Part shown: piece after piece, positions 1 through 4,131 of the stretch
How the letters are laid out: every line of letters starts with the position of its first letter
Position numbering within the stretch: position 1 is the stretch's first letter
Origin: an uncultured Collinsella sp.
GTDB taxonomy: Bacteria; Actinomycetota; Coriobacteriia; Coriobacteriales; Coriobacteriaceae
Direction: 5' to 3'
NCBI GenBank assembly: GCA_900552345.1
Contig: URZN01000111.1
Coordinates: 1-5,404, forward strand
DNA: 5,404 nt
Made by a program: the position numbers and the translations under genes
Notes under the pieces: generated by a model
What the model was told of the DNA's origin: nothing
What the model saw: the letters and a program-made list of their open reading frames with translations, nothing else
The model's database searches: none

Positions 1-12
1 GTCATATGCCAT
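1..12 (-). CDS. possible start of next minus-strand gene (partial, 4 codons)
   Basis: Reading the minus strand, an ATG at 12 opens a frame M-A-Y-D that leaves the window. A GAGG at 19-22 lies 6 nt upstream of it and could be the ribosome binding site; an in-frame ATG at 18 is an alternative start. The gene would follow the rplI terminator by about 150 nt on the same strand. In many Gram-positive genomes dnaB lies downstream of rplI, which makes dnaB a guess from context only. Four residues identify nothing, and the call rests only on start codon, SD and the lack of any other explanation. Confidence 0.25.
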
Positions 13-113
13 GAGCATCCTCATTCATATCGCTTGCGAGCATCCATAGTATCAGCCACGGTCCCAAAACGCGCCGCGCGCCGCCAATCATCACCGAACC
101 AAACGGATGAACG

Positions 114-129
114 GTCCTGTATATAGGAC
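114..129. promoter_or_regulatory. 5-bp dyad with TATATA core in the rplI downstream spacer
   Basis: GTCCT at 114-118 and AGGAC at 125-129 form a perfect inverted repeat around GTATAT. It lies between the rplI terminator and the possible gene at the left edge. The AT core could hold a -10 element for minus-strand transcription, but I see no convincing -35 hexamer at the right distance. It may equally be chance. Confidence 0.2.
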
Positions 130-165
130 TTTGACGCGACGTTCACCACAACACTCACTCAGCGC

Positions 166-204
166 AAAAAACAAAAGGGCGCCCCGGTTTCCCAGAGCGC
201 CCTT
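166..204 (-). terminator. rho-independent terminator of the rpsF-ssb-rpsR-rplI operon
   Basis: On the minus strand AAGGGCGC (204-197) pairs perfectly with GCGCCCTT (182-175) over 8 bp around a 14-nt loop. It is followed at once by a U-rich tract (TTGTTTTTT, 174-166). It starts 33 nt beyond the rplI stop codon and closes the operon. Confidence 0.92.
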
Positions 205-236
205 CTTAGAACAAGATTGTTGCGTTGCAGCAAATG

Positions 237-776
237 CTACTCGGCAGGAGCCTCAGTCTCGACCTCGGCGGTCTCGGCCTCGGCGACCTCAGCGGCCTCC
301 TCGACCTCAGCCTCGGCAGCGAGCTCCTCGGCGGTAACGCCGACGAGAACGACAACCTCGGCCTTGATCTCGCGATACAGCGAGATGGCAACGGTGTGGG
401 CACCGGCAACCTTGATGGGCTTACCGAGCTCGACGCGCTTGCGGTCGATGTCCATACCGAGCTGAGCCTTGATGGCGTCAGCGATCATAGCGGCGGTAAC
501 GGAGCCAAAGAGGATGCCCTCGTCGCCGACCTTGACGTCAACGGTGACCGTCTTGCCCTCAAAGGCAGCTTTGGTCTCGTTGGCGGTAGCCAGACGGACG
601 GCCTCGCGCTTGGCAATGTTGTTGCGACGCTCGTCAAGCTGCTTGAGGTTGCCCTTGGTGGCGGCAACAGCGAGCTTCTTGGGGAACAGGAAGTTCTCAG
701 CGTAACCCTGAGCGACCTCTACGACGTCACCCTCGCCGCCCTTGCCCTTGATCTCATCGAGAAGAATAACCTTCAT
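237..776 (-). CDS. rplI: 50S ribosomal protein L9 with acidic C-terminal tail
   Basis: Ribosomal protein L9 binds 23S rRNA near the base of the L1 stalk and extends from the large subunit; it helps keep the reading frame. The N-terminal domain opens with MKVILLDEIKGKGGEGD, followed by GYAENFLFPKKLA (about residues 24-36), the classical L9 signature. A helix-rich linker (about 41-75) leads to the C-terminal domain ending near VVVLVGV (about 141-147). The protein is 179 residues, against roughly 150 for typical L9. The extra ~30 residues are almost only Glu and Ala with Val, Thr and Pro, strongly acidic, and come from GAG/GCC-type repetitive DNA. The start is fixed by AAGGGAG (784-790) 7 nt upstream. 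It is the last gene of the operon, 15 nt after rpsR, and is followed by the terminator at 166-204. Confidence 0.98.
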   Translation of the reverse strand: MKVILLDEIKGKGGEGDVVEVAQGYAENFLFPKKLAVAATKGNLKQLDERRNNIAKREAVRLATANETKAAFEGKTVTVDVKVGDEGILFGSVTAAMIADAIKAQLGMDIDRKRVELGKPIKVAGAHTVAISLYREIKAEVVVLVGVTAEELAAEAEVEEAAEVAEAETAEVETEAPAE

Positions 777-791
777 GATGCGTCTCCCTTC

Positions 792-1058
792 TTAGCCGCG
801 GTCGCGGTTGCCACGAGAGGAAACCACGGGGACGGTGTACGGCAGGAGAGCCATCTCGCGGGCGCGCTTGATGGCGTTGGCGATGTCATGCTGATGCTGC
901 GTGCAAGCGCCAGTGACGCGACGAGGCTTGATCTTGCCACGGTCGGTCATGTACTTACGGAGAAGCTGAGTGTCCTTATAGTCGATGAACTCAGTGTTCT
1001 CCTTGCAGAACTGGCAGTACTTACGACGCGGCTGACGTGCAGAAAAATCATTAGCCAT
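792..1058 (-). CDS. rpsR: 30S ribosomal protein S18
   Basis: S18 forms a heterodimer with S6 on the central domain (platform) of 16S rRNA. The 88-residue product starts [18 protein letters not shown] and contains the S18 core with [23 protein letters not shown] (about 28-50), a normal length. Cys15, Cys18, Cys52 and His55 (CQFC ... CTQH) look like a zinc-ribbon-type (C+) S18. The frame is open further upstream to a GTG at 1109. The ATG at 1058 is chosen because family alignment begins there and AAAGGT (1067-1072) lies 8 nt upstream. The gap to ssb is 72 nt and the gap to rplI is 15 nt. Because S6 is encoded two genes upstream, the operon yields both partners of the complex. Confidence 0.97.
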   Translation of the reverse strand: MANDFSARQPRRKYCQFCKENTEFIDYKDTQLLRKYMTDRGKIKPRRVTGACTQHQHDIANAIKRAREMALLPYTVPVVSSRGNRDRG

Positions 1059-1130
1059 GTCAAAATACCTTTCATTTGGCAACTCCGGCGAACCGAAGCC
1101 GCCTCTCACTCAAAAATAGGTGAACAACCC

Positions 1131-1583
1131 TTAGAACGGGATGTCCTCATCGTAGACGTCGACCGCGGGCGGCGTTGCCATCGGTGCGGCAGGACGTGCT
1201 GCGGGCGCGGGAGCTGCGGGGGCGTAACCGCCCTGATCGTAGCCACCCTGGCCACCACGGGAGCTCATAAACTCGATCTCATCGACGATGACCTCAAGCT
1301 TGCTCCGGCGCTGGCCGTCGCGCTCCCAAGAGCTGTAGCGCAGCTTGCCCTCGATCGCGACCTTGTTTCCCTTTGCCAGGAAACGGCTCACGGCCTCGGC
1401 GCGGGTGCCGAACATGGTGCAGTCGACAAAGTTGGGATAGTCCTCCCACTCGCCAGTCTGCACGTTGCGGCGACGATCGTTCACGGCGACGCCAAAGGAC
1501 AGAACCTGGGTTCCGCCGGCGGTGGCTCGCAGCTCGGGATCGCGGGTGAGGTTACCGGTGATGTTCACTCGATTGATGCTCAT
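1131..1583 (-). CDS. ssb: single-stranded DNA-binding protein
   Basis: SSB coats single-stranded DNA in replication, repair and recombination and recruits partner proteins through its C-terminal tip. The 150-residue protein has an OB-fold domain of about 110 residues (MSINRVNITGNLTRDPELR, then NDRRRN, DCTMFG, KGNKVAIEGKL and IEFMSSR). A flexible Gly/Gln/Ala/Pro-rich linker of about 35 residues follows. The acidic tip DEDIPF at 145-150 is the standard partner-docking motif. The start is supported by AGAGGAAG (1593-1600) 9 nt upstream. It sits between rpsF and rpsR, the usual Gram-positive arrangement. Length and motifs are complete, so this should be the housekeeping SSB. Confidence 0.98.
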   Translation of the reverse strand: MSINRVNITGNLTRDPELRATAGGTQVLSFGVAVNDRRRNVQTGEWEDYPNFVDCTMFGTRAEAVSRFLAKGNKVAIEGKLRYSSWERDGQRRSKLEVIVDEIEFMSSRGGQGGYDQGGYAPAAPAPAARPAAPMATPPAVDVYDEDIPF

Positions 1584-1631
1584 AACTCACTACTTCCTCT
1601 TGGGGCACAAGCCCAGTCCAAAACGACAGTC

Positions 1632-1925
1632 TTACTCCTGGTCGTCGCGACGGACGATCATGTGGCGGACCACAGCGTCGGTGATGCGCAGGACGCGATC
1701 AAGCTCGGCGATCTGGGTAGGATCTGCGTGGAAGTTGATGAGGGTGTAGTCACCATCGGTGAGGTCGTTGATCTCGTAGGCGAGCTTGCGCTTGCCCCAC
1801 TCGTCAACGGAGTCGACCTTGCCAGCGCCCTCAGCGATCGTGGTATCGATACGCTTCATAACAGCGAGACGAGTCTCGGGGTCGAGCGACGGGTCAACAA
1901 AGAACAGCAGTTCATAAGCCTTCAT
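1632..1925 (-). CDS. rpsF: 30S ribosomal protein S6
   Basis: S6 binds 16S rRNA together with S18 in the small-subunit platform. The 97-residue protein starts MKAYELLFFVDPSLDPE and has the S6 core, including VDSVDEWGKRKLAYEINDLTDGDYTLINFHADP (about 38-70) and the C-terminal RITDAVVRHMIVR; the length is normal. The frame extends 7 codons upstream to a TTG at 1946, but that would put the Shine-Dalgarno inside the gene. The ATG at 1925, preceded by a perfect AGGAGGT with 6 nt spacing, is the clear start. It is first in the operon, followed after 48 nt by ssb. A hairpin at 1952-1980 lies just upstream and may regulate it. Confidence 0.98.
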   Translation of the reverse strand: MKAYELLFFVDPSLDPETRLAVMKRIDTTIAEGAGKVDSVDEWGKRKLAYEINDLTDGDYTLINFHADPTQIAELDRVLRITDAVVRHMIVRRDDQE

Positions 1926-1931
1926 ATTGTC

Positions 1932-1938
1932 ACCTCCT
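1932..1938 (-). promoter_or_regulatory. rpsF Shine-Dalgarno AGGAGGT (decides the start)
   Basis: A near-complete anti-16S match (AGGAGGTGA on the minus strand) lies 6 nt before the ATG at 1925. It excludes the longer TTG-started reading of rpsF and is the strongest ribosome binding site in the window. Confidence 0.9.
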
Positions 1939-1951
1939 CTGGGCAAATGTG

Positions 1952-1980
1952 GCTTCAGGTCGTGAAGGTGCGCCTGAAGC
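1952..1980 (-). promoter_or_regulatory. leader hairpin before rpsF, candidate S6:S18 regulatory element
   Basis: On the minus strand GCTTCAGG (1980-1973) and CCTGAAGC (1959-1952) form a perfect 8-bp stem with a 13-nt loop. The hairpin ends 13 nt before the rpsF Shine-Dalgarno. It has no U-tract, so it is not a terminator. It is known that many bacterial rpsF leaders carry an RNA structure bound by the S6:S18 complex, which mimics the S18 site in 16S rRNA. Position and operon content (both rpsF and rpsR) fit that role. I cannot confirm the consensus nucleotides of that motif by eye. Confidence 0.5.
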
Positions 1981-2018
1981 AGGAAAAGACTTGGTAATAA
2001 TATCTTTCAACCTCCTAG

Positions 2019-2036
2019 GCTGCAAGAATATGCAGC
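2019..2036 (-). promoter_or_regulatory. second hairpin in the rpsF upstream region
   Basis: GCTGCA and TGCAGC form a perfect 6-bp stem around a 6-nt loop. On the minus strand it is followed directly by AGGAGG (2016-2011), a Shine-Dalgarno-like sequence with no ATG or GTG at a useful distance. If the rpsF transcript starts upstream of 2036, the hairpin lies in the leader and could belong to a larger fold with the 1952-1980 stem. Function unknown. Confidence 0.3.
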
Positions 2037-2385
2037 TACAACCTCATGACCTCCACATATGCCCATACTCGCACGACGTTTCATGCGCATTCCAACCAAA
2101 TGCTGACCAAAAGCTTGACGGATCTGTGGACAAGATACGGTGCCGTGAGGACAAGCTGAGCCAAGTCGCAGGTCAACGGGCGCATGGTTGTGGTCACAAA
2201 ATGCATACCAGTGGCCCACAGCACCACCCAAAGATTTTTAAATTCATTGCCAAATCGCTTATAAATACCCCTTTTGAACAATTGAGTTGATCAACTACGC
2301 TGGTCGGAAGCCGTTTTTTGGCATCTCAAACCCCGCTGCAACGCCAAACGCGGCCAAGCGTTTTAAAAAATGCCAACTTTTCTGT

Positions 2386-2413
2386 TTGCACTTTGCGATT
2401 CCTCGTGTATACT
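2386..2413 (+). promoter_or_regulatory. sigma-70-type promoter for the tRNA-Ser genes
   Basis: TTGCAC (2386-2391), a 16-nt spacer and TATACT (2408-2413) match the -35/-10 consensus well. They place a start near 2420, about 10 nt before the first tRNA. This is the best promoter match in the window. Confidence 0.8.
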
Positions 2414-2429
2414 GACTTTCGCATTTAAC

Positions 2430-2520
2430 GGAGAGTTGTCCGAGTGGCCGAAGGAGCACGATTGGAAATCGTGTAGGCGTCAAAAGCGTCTCCAGGGTTC
2501 AAATCCCTGACTCTCCGCCA
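2430..2520 (+). tRNA. tRNA-Ser (anticodon GGA)
   Basis: Acceptor stem GGAGAGT (2430-2436) pairs with ACTCTCC (2510-2516), with discriminator G2517 and encoded CCA at 2518-2520. The anticodon stem CACGA/TCGTG (2457-2461, 2469-2473) encloses a 7-nt loop with anticodon GGA at 2464-2466, reading UCC and UCU. A long variable arm (2475-2491) and the T arm CAGGG-TTCAAAT-CCCTG (2493-2509) make it a class II tRNA typical of serine. It is complete, and it is preceded by its own promoter and followed by a terminator. Confidence 0.97.
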
Positions 2521-2529
2521 GTTAATTCC

Positions 2530-2559
2530 AAAGCAGGCCTTCGAGCCTGCTTTGTTTTT
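2530..2559 (+). terminator. intrinsic terminator between the two tRNA-Ser genes
   Basis: AAAGCAGGC (2530-2538) and GCCTGCTTT (2545-2553) form a perfect 9-bp stem with loop CTTCGA, followed by GTTTTT. This is a textbook terminator 10 nt after the first tRNA. It also stands between the promoter and the second tRNA, so it is either leaky or the second tRNA has another promoter. Confidence 0.88.
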
Positions 2560-2568
2560 ACCCCACGC

Positions 2569-2659
2569 GGAGGGGTGGCAGAGTGGTTGAATGCGGCGGT
2601 CTCGAAAACCGTTTGGCCTGTATAAGGTCACGAGGGTTCGAATCCCTCCTCCTCCGCCA
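2569..2659 (+). tRNA. tRNA-Ser (anticodon CGA)
   Basis: Acceptor stem GGAGGGG (2569-2575) pairs with CTCCTCC (2649-2655) with one G-T wobble; discriminator G2656 and encoded CCA at 2657-2659. The anticodon loop CTCGAAA carries CGA at 2603-2605, reading UCG. The variable arm GGCCT-GTATA-AGGTC is long, and the T arm is GAGGG-TTCGAAT-CCCTC. It is a complete class II serine tRNA. It begins 9 nt after the U-tract of the preceding terminator, leaving no room for a separate promoter outside that hairpin or the first tRNA. Confidence 0.97.
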
Positions 2660-2672
2660 TTTAGATTGAGAG

Positions 2673-2697
2673 AGCTCCCGAGAATGGGAGCTTTTTT
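2673..2697 (+). terminator. intrinsic terminator after the second tRNA-Ser
   Basis: AGCTCCC (2673-2679) pairs with GGGAGCT (2686-2692) over 7 bp around GAGAAT and runs into a tract of six T (2692-2697). It ends the tRNA transcription unit 13 nt after the CCA end. Confidence 0.88.
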
Positions 2698-2729
2698 GTT
2701 ATCGAAATACGTCTCGATCCCACGCTTCC

Positions 2730-2809
2730 CCAAACATGTACGTCACCCTCCAAAACCGACATTTTTCGACATCTTTGAAGGCTGACGTACACGTTTGGAT
2801 TGAGTTCAC
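2730..2809 (+). repeat. imperfect-palindromic repeat, copy 1
   Basis: The left arm beginning CCAAACATGTACGTCACC (2730-2754) and the right arm ending ACGTACACGTTTGG (2774-2798) are inverted repeats matching at 22 of 25 positions. Between them lies a CGACAT direct repeat. An 11-nt tail ATTGAGTTCAC (2799-2809) is shared with copy 2. On the minus strand two of the three mismatches become G-U wobbles, so transcripts from the adjacent gene would fold into a long hairpin here. It lies 10 nt beyond the stop of the nuclease-like gene. There is no clear U-tract, so a terminator role is only possible. It may be a REP/MITE-like genomic element. Confidence 0.85.
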
Positions 2810-2819
2810 GGGAGCGGCA

Positions 2820-3827
2820 CTATTCGGAAGGTGCCTCTTCGTCTCGCATGCCCTTCCAGTTGCGAATAAGCGCCTTGCGTAGTTCGTTTTGCTCTCGCTG
2901 GTACCCGGTGTCGGTACAGCGAGGCATGCCGAGTGCTTCGCGAATGTTGTTCATGGCGCGGTGAAAGGCGAGCTGGCTGCCGAACTGAGCCGAAGTGAGC
3001 GTAACGATTCGATATCCCATTTGGGAGAGAACGGCCTCTCGCTCCGCATCTGCTCCCTTGCGCTCGAACTCATCGTGAAAACCGCCCTTATATTCGATAC
3101 CGAGCTCCCTGCGCTTATAGGTAATGAGGGCATCGATTTTGAGTGTTCGGGCTTTTGTGCAATGCCAGAGACGTTGAGGGATCTCGAGCGGTTTGTTGAG
3201 TTCGATACCTCGGATACCAACGCCGCCTTCGCTTGTTGGGAGCGAGAGGGCAATTGCCGAAGCGGTCTCCATAGGCGAGGCCGAGTGATCGTAGATGTGC
3301 CTGAGCGCGAGCCGTGCACGTGTGGCACCGGGTTTGCCGGGGTGCCGATCGAGCAGTTTGGTTATTTCATCCTTGGAGGTAGTGGCCGGTTGCCCGGTAT
3401 AAGGGTCGGCGGGATTGAGCCTCATGCGATAATCGCCGCAAACTTCATAGCCATATTCGAGATATTCGATCCTATCCATCCACTCGGCAGCGAGCACAAA
3501 GGTGAAGGCTTCGTCGGTGATGAAGATTCCGGGCGTCAACTCGTTAATATGCTCGTAGGGAAGATTTTGTCCAAGAATGTGACAAACGACGCCTTTGGTA
3601 CGAATTCGCTCGAATTCGAATACAACCGCGATATCGATAGTCTTAAGCATATCGGACGGAATGCCGCAGTCGGTAAGAGCCTGTCGTATGCGCGCAACAC
3701 GTTGCTGGGTTGAGATGCCTTGTGCGCCTATCTGGTAGTCGTGCCGCGCAAGAGACTGAACCAAATTCTGGGGTGCATGATGGACAAGCCATGCGGTTTT
3801 ATGCGAAATGAGAACAGGGGTATCCAT
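2820..3827 (-). CDS. DUF559/PD-(D/E)XK-like putative nuclease with AbiEi-like N-terminal half
   Basis: A 335-residue cytosolic protein with no signal peptide or membrane segment. The C-terminal part (about 225-300) shows a nuclease-like pattern: Asp232 in LKIDALITY, then Glu245-Tyr-Lys247 in LGIEYKGG, the D...ExK core of the PD-(D/E)XK fold. Next comes DAEREAVL (260-267) and GYRIVTLT (271-278), as in DUF559/Vsr-like proteins. The N-terminal half (ISHKTAWLVHH at 7-17, VVCHILGQNLP at 80-90, YGYEVCGDYRM at 125-135) resembles the abundant AbiEi-like/DUF559 proteins of coriobacteria. The ATG at 3827 has GAGAGG 6 nt upstream. No partner toxin or methylase gene is next to it, so it appears monocistronic. 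It is bracketed by inverted repeat copies. Nuclease activity is inferred; it could be a catalytically altered or regulatory member. The substrate is unknown. Confidence 0.75.
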   Translation of the reverse strand: MDTPVLISHKTAWLVHHAPQNLVQSLARHDYQIGAQGISTQQRVARIRQALTDCGIPSDMLKTIDIAVVFEFERIRTKGVVCHILGQNLPYEHINELTPGIFITDEAFTFVLAAEWMDRIEYLEYGYEVCGDYRMRLNPADPYTGQPATTSKDEITKLLDRHPGKPGATRARLALRHIYDHSASPMETASAIALSLPTSEGGVGIRGIELNKPLEIPQRLWHCTKARTLKIDALITYKRRELGIEYKGGFHDEFERKGADAEREAVLSQMGYRIVTLTSAQFGSQLAFHRAMNNIREALGMPRCTDTGYQREQNELRKALIRNWKGMRDEEAPSE

Positions 3828-3894
3828 TAAGGGCCTCTCGCTCTGAGCCGGTATCCAACTCTTATGTCCGTTGAAGTGGGGAAATATACCGGAT

Positions 3895-3912
3895 GTGAGT
3901 AAATCAACTCAC
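3895..3912. promoter_or_regulatory. 6-bp dyad upstream of the nuclease-like gene
   Basis: GTGAGT (3895-3900) and ACTCAC (3907-3912) form a perfect inverted repeat with a 6-nt AT-rich centre, 67 nt upstream of the start codon at 3827. The CTCAC half can also pair with GTGAG at 3920-3924, the edge of repeat copy 2. A TATATT on the minus strand (3884-3889) lies nearby and could be a -10 element, with no good -35. Operator or chance: undecided. Confidence 0.3.
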
Positions 3913-3919
3913 TCATGCT

Positions 3920-4000
3920 GTGAGCTCAATCCAAACATGTACGTCCGCCTCCAAAGATGTCGAAAAATGTCGTTTTTGGAGGGTGGCGTACATGTTTTGG
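3920..4000 (-). repeat. imperfect-palindromic repeat, copy 2 (inverted relative to copy 1)
   Basis: Read on the minus strand this matches copy 1 along its whole length with about six substitutions and one inserted base in 81 nt. The match includes the CGACATTTTTCGACATC core and the ATTGAGCTCAC tail. Its own arms, CCAAACATGTACGTCCGCC (3931-3949) and GGCGTACATGTTTTGG (3985-4000), form a long stem with a one-base bulge and a few mismatches. The tail faces the nuclease-like gene, as in copy 1, so the two copies mirror each other. Homology stops sharply at both ends. Confidence 0.85.
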
Positions 4001-4005
4001 ATCCC

Positions 4006-4024
4006 TGGCATTCCAGCAATGCCA
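4006..4024. other. 7-bp hairpin next to repeat copy 2
   Basis: TGGCATT (4006-4012) and AATGCCA (4018-4024) pair perfectly around CCAGC. No T-tract follows on either strand, so it is not a standard terminator. It lies in the spacer between the repeat and the TRIC-family gene. Confidence 0.3.
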
Positions 4025-4118
4025 TGTCAGCATCCGCTGTCAACCGTTTACCGAGCAATAGGGTCGCCACGCCCGACAACCATGTACTATGTACGGGCAT
4101 TGTCTAAACCCACGATCC

Positions 4119-4124
4119 AAAGGA
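4119..4124 (+). promoter_or_regulatory. Shine-Dalgarno AAAGGA supporting a TTG start
   Basis: AAAGGA ends 7 nt before the TTG at 4132. The first in-frame ATG (4180) has no comparable site, so this sequence decides for the TTG start of the downstream gene. Confidence 0.65.
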
Positions 4125-4131
4125 CCCCATC

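Larger units (their letters stand above)
1926..2429. other. noncoding region between rpsF and the first tRNA-Ser
   Basis: About 500 nt without a believable gene; open frames on either strand match nothing I recognise and lack good starts. It should contain the minus-strand rpsF promoter, but I cannot point to a convincing -35/-10 pair for it. What is visible: two leader hairpins (1952-1980 and 2019-2036), an inverted repeat TTGTGGTCACAA (2188-2199), a perfect 12-bp palindrome AGTTGATCAACT (2285-2296) within an AT-rich stretch, and the tRNA promoter at the right end. TTGAAC (2274-2279), 16 nt, TACGCT (2296-2301) could be a second plus-strand promoter overlapping the palindrome. Confidence 0.6.

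Noticed and set aside
225..1997. A 590-codon open frame on the plus strand antisense to rplI, rpsR, ssb and rpsF.
   Set aside because: It runs across four clearly recognised genes and their spacers; its protein is a low-complexity Leu/Asp/Val/Gly sequence. It is a by-product of GC-rich codon usage on the other strand.
2007..2290. Several 60-110 codon frames on both strands between rpsF and the tRNA genes.
   Set aside because: No recognisable domain, no supporting ribosome binding sites, and they overlap each other; treated as noncoding.
2425..2733. A 102-codon minus-strand frame over the tRNA genes with RVRDLNPGD- and GIRTLV-type peptides.
   Set aside because: These peptides are the well-known spurious translation of the antisense strand of tRNA-Ser genes; both tRNAs fold perfectly on the plus strand.
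2889..3713. A 274-codon plus-strand frame antisense to the nuclease-like gene.
   Set aside because: The minus-strand gene has a good ribosome binding site, a recognisable domain and full-length coverage; the antisense frame has none of these.
2730..4000. Repeats considered as a minimal CRISPR array.
   Set aside because: Only two copies, in opposite orientation, about 1.1 kb apart with a gene between them; no spacers and no cas genes.
2716..4005. GATCCC on both outer sides of the repeat-flanked cassette as a possible target-site duplication.
   Set aside because: The left copy lies about 9 nt from the repeat edge and the right one touches it, so they are not in equivalent positions; a 6-nt match is easily chance.
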